This document shows, in pieces, positions 52,844-61,912 of a DNA stretch of 64,000 bases; positions within the stretch are counted from its first letter, which is position 1, and the number at the start of each line of letters is the position of its first letter. The notes under the pieces were generated by a model, which was not told the DNA's origin, made no database searches, and saw only the letters and a program-made list of their open reading frames with translations. This DNA is from Actinomarina sp002308095 (GTDB lineage: Bacteria; Actinomycetota; Acidimicrobiia; Actinomarinales; Actinomarinaceae): NCBI GenBank assembly GCA_045563135.1, contig JBJKUL010000001.1:434001-498000 (forward strand), given 5' to 3'. Position numbers and translations under genes: made by a program.

Positions 52844-53510
52844 CTTAAAAGTAGTTCATGAAAATGAAAATTTTATTATTTTCAACAAACCAAATGGTTT
52901 GCTTACGCATCCTACCAATACATCAAACGAAAACACACTCAGAGATTTCTTAATAAAAAGACATCCAAAGGTCTTAAATTGGGGAGAGTCTGGTCGAGAA
53001 GGTATTGTTCACCGACTTGATAGAGTGACATCTGGATTATTGATTTGCGCACTACAAGAAAATACTTTCGAAACACTTAAAAATAAATTTAAATCTAGAG
53101 ATATTCAAAAAAATTATGTCGCTTTAATTAATGGTGAGTTACCTTTTGAAACGGGCTTAATTAATGTCCCATTGGGTAGGTCAAAACAAAACAGAAGCAA
53201 ACGATCTGTTGTAAAGAATGGACGCGAATCAATAACAAAATATGAGGTAATTGATTATTCAAATGAACTAAATATTTCGAAAATCAAGTTAGAACTCATT
53301 ACAGGCCGAAACCATCAAATTAGAGCACACATGGAATATATGAAGACACCAGTTTTAAATGATGAGCTGTATGGATCTTTACAACACGGTGAAATTCCAG
53401 AAAATGCGATTGCATTACATTCAAGTTTTTTAAATTTTGAATTTGAGGGTAAAGATTTTGAATTCTATGTTGAGCCTCCCGATTTTTTTAATCAAGTGTT
53501 AGATGTGTAA
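52836..53510 (+). CDS. RluA-family pseudouridine synthase, apparent AUA start
   Basis: 224 aa if begun at ATA 52836. The frame upstream to 52803 has no ATG, GTG or TTG, yet codes NLKVVHENENFIIFNKPNGL, the family's N-terminal motif (VVxExExxxxxNKPxG). GGAG at 52825-52828 lies 7 nt before ATA 52836. A TTG at 52899 is possible but would cut off that motif. Catalytic HRLDRVTSGLL near 60 and RNHQIRAHM near 155 are intact. It probably modifies 23S rRNA (RluD-like), without an S4 domain. Confidence 0.88.
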   Translation: MNNLKVVHENENFIIFNKPNGLLTHPTNTSNENTLRDFLIKRHPKVLNWGESGREGIVHRLDRVTSGLLICALQENTFETLKNKFKSRDIQKNYVALINGELPFETGLINVPLGRSKQNRSKRSVVKNGRESITKYEVIDYSNELNISKIKLELITGRNHQIRAHMEYMKTPVLNDELYGSLQHGEIPENAIALHSSFLNFEFEGKDFEFYVEPPDFFNQVLDV

Positions 53511-53539
53511 TTTTTCAAAAATACTTTTAATATGTTTTT

Positions 53540-56500
53540 ATGAGTAAATCTTTTGTACATCTCCACGCACACACTGAGTACTCAATGCTTGATGGAGCAG
53601 CAAAAATTCAAACCTACATTAATAGAGTTAAGGAACTCGGGCAGCCTGGTGCTGCAATTACTGATCACGGGAATCTTTATGGAGCTCTTGAGTTCCATAA
53701 AGTAGCAATTAAAAATGACATTAATCCAATAATTGGATATGAAGCTTATGTCACAACTGAATCAAGATTTGAAAGACCTGATAGAGATAAAAATAAAAGG
53801 TATCACCTTACACTCCTCGCAGAAAATAATGAAGGATATTGGAATTTAGTTAAGCTTGCCAGTAAAGCATATACAGAAGGGTATTATTACAAACCAAGAC
53901 TCGACTATGAACTAATGAGGGAACATTCCAAAGGAATCATTGCACTCTCTGGATGTCTTGGTGGAGAAATTGCACAACACTTAGCACCAGATGGTTCAAC
54001 TGAAGAAGGAAACTCGCAGGGAGAGAGAAGTTACGAAAAAGCTTTGAGTAAGGCTAGTTTGTATCAAGAAATTTTTGGAAAAGAGAACTTTTTTATTGAA
54101 TTACATAATCATGGAATAAAACAGCAAGAAATAATACTTCCAGACTTATTAAACATATCAAAGGAAATAGGTGCTCCATTAGTAGCGACAAATGATTCCC
54201 ACTATGTCCACACAGAGGATTCATCTGCACATGATGCTTTATTATGTGTTCAAACGAATGCAACAATTGACGATAATACAAGGTTTAAGTTTGAAGGCCA
54301 GGGATACTACGTTAAATCCTCAGATGAAATGCGTAACTTATTTCCACAAGAACAATATCCAGATGCTTGTGACAATACTTTAGCAATTTCAGAGAGAGTT
54401 AAGTATAAATTTAAAACCGGACAATATTTTTTACCAGCATTCCCTGTTCAGGATCCTGAGTTAACTGCTGAAGAGTATCTCAAGAATTTGGTATACGAGG
54501 GTGCTAAAAATGTATATAAAGAACTTTCAGAGGAGATAACCGAAAGAATTGAATACGAACTTGATGTAATCAATTCAATGGGTTTTGCCTCCTATTTTTT
54601 AATTGTTGGAGATCTTATAAGTTATGCAAAAGAAAATAAAATTCGTACAGGTGCTGGCAGGGGATCGGCTGCAGGATCTATAGTTTCCTATTGTCTTGGT
54701 ATAACTGGTATAGAGCCTCTTAAATACGGATTACTTTTTGAAAGATTTTTAAATAAGGGGCGAAAAGAACTTCCTGATATTGATATGGACTTTGACGAGA
54801 GATATCGGAATGATGTTATAGATTATGTCGTTGAAAAGTATGGGCAAGATAAAGTGGCACACATTGTTACCTTTGCAACTATTAAAGCTAAACAAGCTAT
54901 CAGAGATTCCTCGAGAGTACTTGGTCTACCATTTTCAGCTGGAGACAAAGTAGCCAAGCTTATGCCACCAATGATTTTGGGAAATACAGCAACCCTATCA
55001 GAATGTCTTTCTTTAGACGAAGATAACAACAGTGGCTATAGTAAAGAATTTTATTCAGCATCATCAGAGCTGAGAGCACAGTACAAAAATGATGAAGAAG
55101 TTAGGCAGATAATTGATATTGCACTTGGCCTCGAAGGCCTTAGGCGTCAAGATGGGATTCATGCTGCAGCTGTTGTAATATCTCCTGATGTCATTACAAA
55201 CTTCTTACCAGTTCAGAAAAAAGGAAAAGATGCTGAATTAGTTACTCAGTATGAAATGCATACAGTTGAACAGCTTGGCTTATTAAAGATGGATTTTTTA
55301 GGATTGAGAAACCTTTCAATTATTGACAGAACATTAGAACTTATTGATGATGAGTCATTCAATATTGACGAGTTGCCGCTTACTGACAAAAAAACGTTTG
55401 AATTATTTTCCTCTGGAAAAATGACTGGAGTTTTTCAATTAGAGAGTAGAGTTGCTCAAGCTACTGCAAGAAGTTTAAAACCTAAAAGATTTGAAGACAT
55501 AGTTGCATTAGTTGCACTTATTCGTCCAGGGCCATTAGGTGCAAATATGCATATTGAATTTGCAGATAGGGCTACAGGTAAGAAAGAAATTGAATTTCTT
55601 CATAACGACTTAAAAGAAATATTAGAGGAAACATATGGAGTGATTCTATACCAAGAGCAAGTTATGCAGATTGCACAAAAAATATCAGGTTTTCAATTGG
55701 ATGAAGCAGACGATTTGAGAAAAGCGATGGGAAAAAAAATTCCAAAAGTAATGGAGCAGCAAAGAAAGAAATTTACGGATGGTGCATTACAAAATGGATA
55801 TTCAGAACAGTTCTCTATGGAGTTGTTTGATCAAATTGCATTCTTTGCTGGCTATGGTTTCAATAAAAGCCATTCTGTACCTTATGCACTTCTTGCGTAT
55901 CAGACAGCATATTTAAAAGCTAATTACCCTGCTGAGTATCTATCTGCATGCTTAACAGCAGTCAAGCGAGATAAAGAACGTACAGCTGTATTTTTAGCCG
56001 AAGCAAGAGATATTGGAGTGAATGTTAAAACACCAGATATTAATTTAAGTACAGAAGATTTTTCTGTAGCTAATGGGGAAATATTATTTGGTTTGTCTGC
56101 AATTCGAAATGTTGGAGACATTACGGCGGAAAAAATAGTATTTGAAAGACAAAATGGTAATTATCAAACAGTCCAAGATTTTCTTGCTCGTACTGATTCT
56201 AGGTCTCTAAATAAAAGAGGAGTAGAGGCAATGATACAGGGAGGTGCTTTTGATAAATTTGGATTTCCGAGAAGAGGATTGTTTGAGGCAATCCTCGATC
56301 TTATTGAAGATGCAAAAGGATTAAAAAAAGAAAAAAATAATTCACAAACTTCATTGTTTGAATTTGATGAAAAATCAACAGATTTGACAACAATTAAAAA
56401 TATTGAATGGGAGAAAAAAGAACTACTAGACAGAGAAAGAGAAATGCTAGGTTTTTTTGTTAGTGAAGACCCACTGGAAGGTTATGGTGAAATTTTTAGA

Positions 56501-57034
56501 TCAGAATCTACACATTCAGTAATTGAGTTAATGGACTTAGAGGAAGACGAAGAGGTAAATGTAGCAATTACTGGCTTGGTCTCAAATGTCCAAAAAAGAG
56601 TTTCACGAAGAGGCAATGCTTGGATTCAATTTGACTTACAAGAGTCGACAGGTTCACTAGGAGTTCTCGTCTTTAATAAATTAGTTGATAAATATAATGC
56701 ACAACTTGATGGTGAGCTGTACCTGAAGGTATCAGGTACTTATGTAGGGGGAACAGAAAATAATATTCGAGCGAGAGATTTTGAGTTGATAGAGCCGTCA
56801 AAACTTATGACTGATTTAGACACTACTCCTTTAAAAATATCTGTTGAAGAAGAAATAATGGATAAAAATAATTTAATACTACTTAAAGAGTTGCTTGAAA
56901 AGCATCCTGGAAGTTCAAAAGTTGAACTTGAGGTAAATAATGAAACAGGGATAAAACTTTTAGAGCTGAAAAATATCAAAGTTAAAAAAACTACAGAACT
57001 TAGAAATGAAATTAACACATTGTTGACAAACTAA
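53540..57034 (+). CDS. dnaE: DNA polymerase III alpha subunit
   Basis: 1164 aa replicative polymerase. PHP domain at the start (FVHLHAHTEYSMLDGA), palm catalytic Asp residues in PDIDMDFDERYR near 412 and a third near 565, GRGSAAGS near 373, helix-hairpin-helix region near 850, OB fold near 1000 (VNVAITGLVSNVQKR). It is the DnaE1 type. ATG 53540, 29 bp after the pseudouridine synthase. Confidence 0.97.
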   Translation: MSKSFVHLHAHTEYSMLDGAAKIQTYINRVKELGQPGAAITDHGNLYGALEFHKVAIKNDINPIIGYEAYVTTESRFERPDRDKNKRYHLTLLAENNEGYWNLVKLASKAYTEGYYYKPRLDYELMREHSKGIIALSGCLGGEIAQHLAPDGSTEEGNSQGERSYEKALSKASLYQEIFGKENFFIELHNHGIKQQEIILPDLLNISKEIGAPLVATNDSHYVHTEDSSAHDALLCVQTNATIDDNTRFKFEGQGYYVKSSDEMRNLFPQEQYPDACDNTLAISERVKYKFKTGQYFLPAFPVQDPELTAEEYLKNLVYEGAKNVYKELSEEITERIEYELDVINSMGFASYFLIVGDLISYAKENKIRTGAGRGSAAGSIVSYCLGITGIEPLKYGLLFERFLNKGRKELPDIDMDFDERYRNDVIDYVVEKYGQDKVAHIVTFATIKAKQAIRDSSRVLGLPFSAGDKVAKLMPPMILGNTATLSECLSLDEDNNSGYSKEFYSASSELRAQYKNDEEVRQIIDIALGLEGLRRQDGIHAAAVVISPDVITNFLPVQKKGKDAELVTQYEMHTVEQLGLLKMDFLGLRNLSIIDRTLELIDDESFNIDELPLTDKKTFELFSSGKMTGVFQLESRVAQATARSLKPKRFEDIVALVALIRPGPLGANMHIEFADRATGKKEIEFLHNDLKEILEETYGVILYQEQVMQIAQKISGFQLDEADDLRKAMGKKIPKVMEQQRKKFTDGALQNGYSEQFSMELFDQIAFFAGYGFNKSHSVPYALLAYQTAYLKANYPAEYLSACLTAVKRDKERTAVFLAEARDIGVNVKTPDINLSTEDFSVANGEILFGLSAIRNVGDITAEKIVFERQNGNYQTVQDFLARTDSRSLNKRGVEAMIQGGAFDKFGFPRRGLFEAILDLIEDAKGLKKEKNNSQTSLFEFDEKSTDLTTIKNIEWEKKELLDREREMLGFFVSEDPLEGYGEIFRSESTHSVIELMDLEEDEEVNVAITGLVSNVQKRVSRRGNAWIQFDLQESTGSLGVLVFNKLVDKYNAQLDGELYLKVSGTYVGGTENNIRARDFELIEPSKLMTDLDTTPLKISVEEEIMDKNNLILLKELLEKHPGSSKVELEVNNETGIKLLELKNIKVKKTTELRNEINTLLTN

Positions 57035-57047
57035 TTATCATTTGAAT

Positions 57048-57257
57048 ATGACATTTAACATTGAAGAATTTCAAATCCGTTTTAAAGAAAGAGCTGAAGC
57101 TGTAAAAAATCGTCCTATGCCCCCAATAGGTGGCGACGAAAGACTAGCTTTTATAAAACAAGCTGAGAAAGATTATCAGGATTATATGATTATCTCTGAT
57201 TCAGAATATGAAATTACGGATGACTACTTAATATTTAAATACAAGTTAGATTCTTAA
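57048..57257 (+). CDS. Small acidic protein of unknown function
   Basis: 69 aa from ATG 57048 (a TTG lies 6 bp earlier). FQIRFKERAEAVKNRPMPPI, then ERLAFIKQAEKDYQDYMII and a beta-like end DYLIFKYKLDS. I recall no named family. It looks helix-turn-helix-free and soluble. It sits 13 bp after dnaE, probably cotranscribed. It shares TTAA with the thyX stop. Confidence 0.6.
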   Translation: MTFNIEEFQIRFKERAEAVKNRPMPPIGGDERLAFIKQAEKDYQDYMIISDSEYEITDDYLIFKYKLDS

Positions 57258-57916
57258 TTTAGGCTTTTTCCCATTGGGAAAATTATATTTATAACTTCAG
57301 CACAAGCTTTAGCTATTTCCATATGTTCTTTTTGAGTTCCATTCGAGGCTCTTAGTTGAATGTAATGAATCCAGCTTCTCAGGGTTCCGTTCATGTATAA
57401 CCTGCTTACAGTATTTCCCTCAGGTAGTACAGATCTTGCCTGTTCTTTAGCTATTCCAGCTTCTATAGCCCAGTTATAAGCTTTGGTTGAAGTTTCAATG
57501 ACTTCTTCTTGTAAATCATTCCATTTTTTTATGATTTCACTGTCATTTGTTTCGACTGAATTTTGACGATTTTTATTGTCTTGAAGGCGAGCTTCACGAA
57601 CCTGAAATTCCAAGTCTTTCACAGGGTTTGCATATCTCTGACTAAATTCTTGAAAACTAAAAGACCTATGGCGTAAAATCTGTCTTGCGATGTCTCTTGT
57701 TGTTTCTATTTCCAAACAAGCACTTACCATTTCAAGTGGAGACCAATGAGCATTTTTAATTAGATAATTAATCAGTTTCTCACTAGTTTCCGTGTTTAGT
57801 TGGTTTGATGGGTTTGAAACTCTTGCACAAAAAGCCACAAGTTCTTGAGCGTCTGTTATTCCTTCAGAAAAAAATTCATCCGTTGGTTTAGAATAACTAA
57901 TTAATTTAACTTTCAT
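57254..57916 (-). CDS. thyX: FAD-dependent thymidylate synthase
   Basis: 220 aa. The ThyX motif RHRSFSFQEFSQRY near 81 (RHRx7S) is present, plus HWSPLEMVSACLEIET near 57 and RSVLPEGNTVSRLYMNGTLRSWIHY near 163. It makes dTMP from dUMP with methylene-THF and flavin, replacing ThyA. ATG is near-leaderless behind a two-way promoter core. Confidence 0.96.
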   Translation of the reverse strand: MKVKLISYSKPTDEFFSEGITDAQELVAFCARVSNPSNQLNTETSEKLINYLIKNAHWSPLEMVSACLEIETTRDIARQILRHRSFSFQEFSQRYANPVKDLEFQVREARLQDNKNRQNSVETNDSEIIKKWNDLQEEVIETSTKAYNWAIEAGIAKEQARSVLPEGNTVSRLYMNGTLRSWIHYIQLRASNGTQKEHMEIAKACAEVINIIFPMGKSLN

Positions 57917-57923
57917 TTATGTA

Positions 57924-57931
57924 ACTATATT
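57924..57931. promoter_or_regulatory. Overlapping -10 elements, thyX / membrane protein
   Basis: ACTATATT gives TATATT on plus (57926-57931) and TATAGT on minus (57929-57924). The spacer is only 29 bp; predicted starts are near 57938 (plus) and at the thyX ATG (minus). Confidence 0.45.
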
Positions 57932-57945
57932 AAAATAAAAAAAAT

Positions 57946-58209
57946 ATGTTTTTATTACGAATAATTGTTTTTTTGATACTTTTTTCGCTGATCTTAATTT
58001 TGGCGTACCCCTTACTTATTGTTTTTGATATTGCTACGGGTGGAGATGGATTCGGATTATGCTCTAATCTTGCCACGTGCGTTATTCCAATTACTGAGGG
58101 GCCTCGCTTACTGGTTTTTCTTATAAGCATATTTTTCTTTTTAGTTTTACTTTTAAGACTCATAATGAAATTTATGAATTCACTACAAAGTAAAAATTCT
58201 ATTCTTTAA
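57946..58209 (+). CDS. Small membrane protein
   Basis: 87 aa with two long hydrophobic helices (about 3-27 and 54-77), joined by a loop with DIATGGDGFGLCSNLATCVIP, two cysteines that could form an extracytoplasmic disulfide. No family recognised. It is divergent from thyX across 29 bp and overlaps the EamA gene by 11 bp at the 3' end. Confidence 0.6.
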   Translation: MFLLRIIVFLILFSLILILAYPLLIVFDIATGGDGFGLCSNLATCVIPITEGPRLLVFLISIFFFLVLLLRLIMKFMNSLQSKNSIL

Positions 58210-59026
58210 TCACAAGAAATATAGAGAGTAAGACCAGAACGACACCACTCCAATTTAGTAAAGTTAATACTTCACCTGCATAAGATAATCCAATTATCAA
58301 GGCGAATATTGCTTCTAGGCTTAAAATTAACGCAGCTGAAGAGGCCTTAATTACTTTTTGCCCAAATAATTGAAGATAAAACGCAGCAAAATTTACAACA
58401 AACCCTAGGAAAAATATCGGAACTAAAAATTCTAGATTGAAATTTAACTGGTCATATGTTAAAAATGGAAAACACAATAGGGCACCAATTAATGACTGAA
58501 TAAACATTAATTGTGAAATATTCTGATCTTTAATGTACCTTTCAACCATAACTATATGTAGTGCATATCCAGTTGCACATATTAATGTAAAAAGATTACC
58601 AAAGAGTTGTTCACTACTATTGCTAGCAATTAAAAAAATGCCTAAAAAACCTGTAAATGAAAAAATATAACTTTTACTGGTAATTATTGTTTTATTTAAG
58701 AATTTCGAAAGTATAGGTGTTAATACAATATAGAAACCTGTAACTACTCCAGAATTTATTGTTGAAGTAGTAAGTAATCCTTGGGTTTGTGTTGCATACC
58801 CAATCCATAAGAAAAACCCCATAAGAATACCAGGTTTTACTGTTTCTCTTTTGGGTATTCCACCTGTTATAAGAAATAAAAATGCTGCAATTGAGTATCT
58901 TAAAAAAACTATATTCATTGGTGAAAAATCATTTAATAAGTCTTTTACTATTACAAAAGTAGAGCCAAAAAATAATGCAGATAACACTAGTGAGGAAATA
59001 GCTAAGGATTTATTATTTTTAATCAT
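58199..59026 (-). CDS. EamA/DMT-family transporter
   Basis: 275 aa, ten TM helices in two EamA repeats: FGSTFVIVKDLL near 20 with FLRYSIAAFLFL near 42, and the second repeat ending SLEAIFALIIGLSYAGE near 233. DMT proteins move amino acids or metabolites across the inner membrane; substrate unknown. Confidence 0.88.
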   Translation of the reverse strand: MIKNNKSLAISSLVLSALFFGSTFVIVKDLLNDFSPMNIVFLRYSIAAFLFLITGGIPKRETVKPGILMGFFLWIGYATQTQGLLTTSTINSGVVTGFYIVLTPILSKFLNKTIITSKSYIFSFTGFLGIFLIASNSSEQLFGNLFTLICATGYALHIVMVERYIKDQNISQLMFIQSLIGALLCFPFLTYDQLNFNLEFLVPIFFLGFVVNFAAFYLQLFGQKVIKASSAALILSLEAIFALIIGLSYAGEVLTLLNWSGVVLVLLSIFLVIKE

Positions 59027-59042
59027 GTAATTTAATGAAGAT

Positions 59043-59049
59043 TAATATA
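59043..59049. promoter_or_regulatory. Overlapping -10 elements, EamA / nth
   Basis: TAATATA gives TAATAT on plus and TATATT on minus in the 40-bp divergent spacer. Predicted starts are about 12 nt from each ATG. Confidence 0.4.
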
Positions 59050-59066
59050 CAGTTTAAGATAAATAT

Positions 59067-59714
59067 ATGAGCAATGAAATAAAAAAACTTGCTGCCAGCT
59101 TTCAAAGATATCTTCGAAAAGAATATTCAGATATAAAAACAATTTTAAAATTCAATTCTCAATTTCAATTACTAGTATCTATCGTCTTGTCAGCTCAAAC
59201 CACCGATGAGAATGTTAATAAAGCCACAAAAGGATTATTCAAGAAATACCCAAACGCAAAACTTTTATCAGCAGCAAAATTGAGAGATATTGAGAGCTTG
59301 GTATTTTCTACAGGATTTTATAAAGTGAAGTCAAAAAATATTCACACTTTGTCAAAGGTTTTAGTCAGTGATTACAATTCAAGGATTCCAAAGACTATAG
59401 ATGAGCTTGTAAAACTTCCTGGGGTTGGCAGAAAGACAGCTTCTGTCTTTTTAGCTGAAACATTCGATCAGCCCACAATCGCAGTCGACACTCACGTTTT
59501 ACGGGTATCGCACCGTTTGGGATTTAGCAGCAAAAGATATGATCCAATACAAACAGAAAAAGAATTAAAGCAACTTTTCCCTAAAAATTTTTGGAGATAT
59601 CTTTCAATGAGTTTTGTACAGTTTGGCAGAGATGTCTGCAATGCCAAAAAGCCCTTGTGTAATGTCTGCAATTTTAATAATTCATGTAAGTATTTTCTTT
59701 CTGTTAATACATAA
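59067..59714 (+). CDS. nth: Endonuclease III (DNA glycosylase/AP lyase)
   Basis: 215 aa. Helix-hairpin-helix LPGVGRKTASVFLAE near 114 with catalytic Lys, VDTHVLRVSHRLG near 137 with catalytic Asp, and the [4Fe-4S] loop C-x6-C-x2-C-x5-C at 191-207. It removes oxidised pyrimidines. It is followed closely by ccdA. Confidence 0.96.
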   Translation: MSNEIKKLAASFQRYLRKEYSDIKTILKFNSQFQLLVSIVLSAQTTDENVNKATKGLFKKYPNAKLLSAAKLRDIESLVFSTGFYKVKSKNIHTLSKVLVSDYNSRIPKTIDELVKLPGVGRKTASVFLAETFDQPTIAVDTHVLRVSHRLGFSSKRYDPIQTEKELKQLFPKNFWRYLSMSFVQFGRDVCNAKKPLCNVCNFNNSCKYFLSVNT

Positions 59715-59733
59715 CCCTATATATATTTAACTC

Positions 59734-60441
59734 ATGGAAGTAAACATTTTTATAGCCTTTATGTTTGGTGCACTTTCATTTTTTTCCCCTTGTGTTTTAC
59801 CTCTTGTTCCTGGATACTTAACAATATTTTCTGGAACTGATAACTCATTACAAAGCAGGTTGAAAGGATCAATAGAATTCTGTTTAGGGTTTTCAATTGT
59901 ATTTATATCTTTAGCAGCAATTGCATCTTCAGTTGGCTCATTCTTTACTAGAAATTCATCAACCTTGGGTATGGTAAGCGGGGTAATAATAATATTTTTT
60001 GGAGTATTACTTCTTTTTCCCACTCTAAACATGAAGTACTTTTATTCCTCTAATTATGTAGATTTAAAAAATTTTTCGACTTTCAAAAATTTTATACTGG
60101 GTTTAACTTTTGCGTTTGGGTTTACACCGTGTATCGGCCCAGTACTAGGGGCTTTGTTAACGCTGACATCTAATTCTGAAACTTTAAATCAAGGAATAGG
60201 ACTATTAGTTAGTTTCTCAATTGGTCTATCGATACCTTTTATAACTATTTCTATTTTATCTGGTAAGTTAAATCTTAAAAATCGTATATTTGTAGCTTTT
60301 CAAAAATATTCATCAAAAATCTCAGGAGTTGTTTTAATTGCTATCGGTACATTGATATTCACTGATAAGATGTACATTCTGGCTTCATTCTTTCAAGACA
60401 TCCTAATATTAATTAATTTAGACTGGTTAAGTACAATCTAA
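59734..60441 (+). CDS. ccdA: CcdA, thiol-reductant membrane transporter
   Basis: 235 aa, six TM helices. FFSPCVLPLVPGYL near 16 and GFTPCIGPVLGALL near 128 hold the paired redox cysteines. It passes electrons from cytoplasmic thioredoxin to an outside thioredoxin, here most likely the CcmG-like protein of the ccm run at 10428-15997. 19 bp after nth. Confidence 0.93.
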   Translation: MEVNIFIAFMFGALSFFSPCVLPLVPGYLTIFSGTDNSLQSRLKGSIEFCLGFSIVFISLAAIASSVGSFFTRNSSTLGMVSGVIIIFFGVLLLFPTLNMKYFYSSNYVDLKNFSTFKNFILGLTFAFGFTPCIGPVLGALLTLTSNSETLNQGIGLLVSFSIGLSIPFITISILSGKLNLKNRIFVAFQKYSSKISGVVLIAIGTLIFTDKMYILASFFQDILILINLDWLSTI

Positions 60442-60443
60442 AA

Positions 60444-61007
60444 ATGAATAATATAAAAATTACACATTCCCTGTTAGTTGAAGGTGATGAAGCTATAGAG
60501 TTTATAGAATCTTTAATATCGCTAGATCCCGAAGAGGGGACCTTCAAAACATCCTTTTTATTAAAGCCAGATGGAAAAATTGGCCATTGGTTTGTTATTC
60601 AAAAACTAGAAAAAAATCTTAATATTTTTCAAAGCAAAGAACAATTAGAGGAAATCAAAACTTCACTCGAATTTTATAAGATAAGGACGAAATGCACGCT
60701 AGGGATTGTTGAAGATGAGAGGTATATAAAAGTCAAGATAAATAAAGATACATTTAATTTTTTAGAAACACCTGACCAAGAGAATTTATTAAGTTGGAAG
60801 GAATTAGCGATATTGCTAGAACTTCCATTGCCTGAAATAATTGAAGAAGGCTTGTTGCCAAATGAAACTAAATGGTTGGACATTATGGTTGATTTCAACA
60901 AAGGATGTTTTCTCGGTCAAGAACAAGCTTCACGTGTTAAGTTTAGAGGACGTCCAAGACGGCTTTTAACATCTAAAGGTGACTCCCAAGAATTAATCAA
61001 AATTTAA
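60444..61007 (+). CDS. YgfZ/GcvT-like folate-binding protein
   Basis: 187 aa. The signature KGCFLGQEQASRVKFRGRP near 152 is YgfZ-specific (KGCxxGQE) and holds the functional Cys used in Fe-S cluster assembly or repair with folate. At 187 aa it is much shorter than the ~300 aa family norm; the N-terminal part is reduced and most of the C-terminal barrel after the motif is missing. 2 bp after ccdA. Confidence 0.85.
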   Translation: MNNIKITHSLLVEGDEAIEFIESLISLDPEEGTFKTSFLLKPDGKIGHWFVIQKLEKNLNIFQSKEQLEEIKTSLEFYKIRTKCTLGIVEDERYIKVKINKDTFNFLETPDQENLLSWKELAILLELPLPEIIEEGLLPNETKWLDIMVDFNKGCFLGQEQASRVKFRGRPRRLLTSKGDSQELIKI

Positions 61008-61008
61008 A

Positions 61009-61311
61009 ATGCCAAGATGTGATTATTGCGGTAGGTCTCTTTTTAAGAATGTGTCTGGAAAATATTTCCTGTGTTCAACTAAATGTAAATCGAAATTTAA
61101 AAACCAAAATTTTATGTTGAAATTAGAAAAAAACGTATTTTTAAATGTAGTTGATGGAATCACACCCAATGACGTGAACAAATTTATTGAATCTGATAAG
61201 TTTGATGTGATTTCAGCTGTAAGAAGGCTAGTCTATTTCAAAAAAATTTTATATATTAAAACAAATGATGAAATAAAACAGTCAACAAAGTTATTTATAG
61301 AGAAAAAATAG
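61009..61311 (+). CDS. Small zinc-ribbon-like protein of unknown function
   Basis: 100 aa. MPRCDYCGRSLF and FLCSTKCKSKF make a CxxC...CxxxC cluster in the first 27 residues, resembling TRASH/MYND-type metal fingers. The remainder is helical and basic (VRRLVYFKKILYIK). No named family. 1 bp after ygfZ; the 3' end overlaps the YczE-type gene by 17 bp. Confidence 0.6.
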   Translation: MPRCDYCGRSLFKNVSGKYFLCSTKCKSKFKNQNFMLKLEKNVFLNVVDGITPNDVNKFIESDKFDVISAVRRLVYFKKILYIKTNDEIKQSTKLFIEKK

Positions 61312-61912
61312 CACCCTTGTCAAATTTCGATAAAGAATATTGAACTATCGGACCTACCGTTAGTACCATCACCACAGTTCCATAGCCGTATGATCCTCCA
61401 AGAATTACTCCAATTATGAAGGCAGTAAAGTCTATCCCAACTCTAGTTGCTCTGATACTTGGTCCAAGCTTGGATATTCCAGTCATTATTCCATCTCTTG
61501 GACCGGGACCTAAGCCAGACCCTATGTAAACACCTACGCCAGTTGCAAAAATCACTGTGCCAAAATACAAATACAAATGTCTTATATAGATAATTTCAGG
61601 AGAGGGTAAAAAATTCATGGTCAGGTCAATAACGTTCCCAATAGTTAATATATTTATAATTGTACCTACAAAAGGTACTTGTTTTAAGGGAATCCATCCA
61701 AGCAACAATATAAATCCAGTTATTACACCTGCAAATCCAATTTTAACATTTATGAGTTTGCTAAATCCATCATGAAATACATCCCAAGAATTTAATCCTA
61801 AATTGGCTTCAATAGTGAAGGCCAATCCAAAACCACATAAAAATAAACCCAGCATTAATTGAGGTAAACGATTTAAAATTTCCCTTTTATTATTCAACAA
61901 ACAAACTTTCAA
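61295..61912 (-). CDS. YczE/YitT-type membrane protein
   Basis: 205 aa, five to six TM helices. LGLNSWDVFHDGFSKL near 38, GTIINILTIGNVIDL near 82 and GSGLGPGPRDGIMTGIS near 130 match the YczE/YyaS/YitT group. Function unknown. TTG 61912 overlaps the upstream gene by 23 bp, but TTG 61900 or 61897 may be the true start. Confidence 0.82.
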   Translation of the reverse strand: MKVCLLNNKREILNRLPQLMLGLFLCGFGLAFTIEANLGLNSWDVFHDGFSKLINVKIGFAGVITGFILLLGWIPLKQVPFVGTIINILTIGNVIDLTMNFLPSPEIIYIRHLYLYFGTVIFATGVGVYIGSGLGPGPRDGIMTGISKLGPSIRATRVGIDFTAFIIGVILGGSYGYGTVVMVLTVGPIVQYSLSKFDKGAIFSL

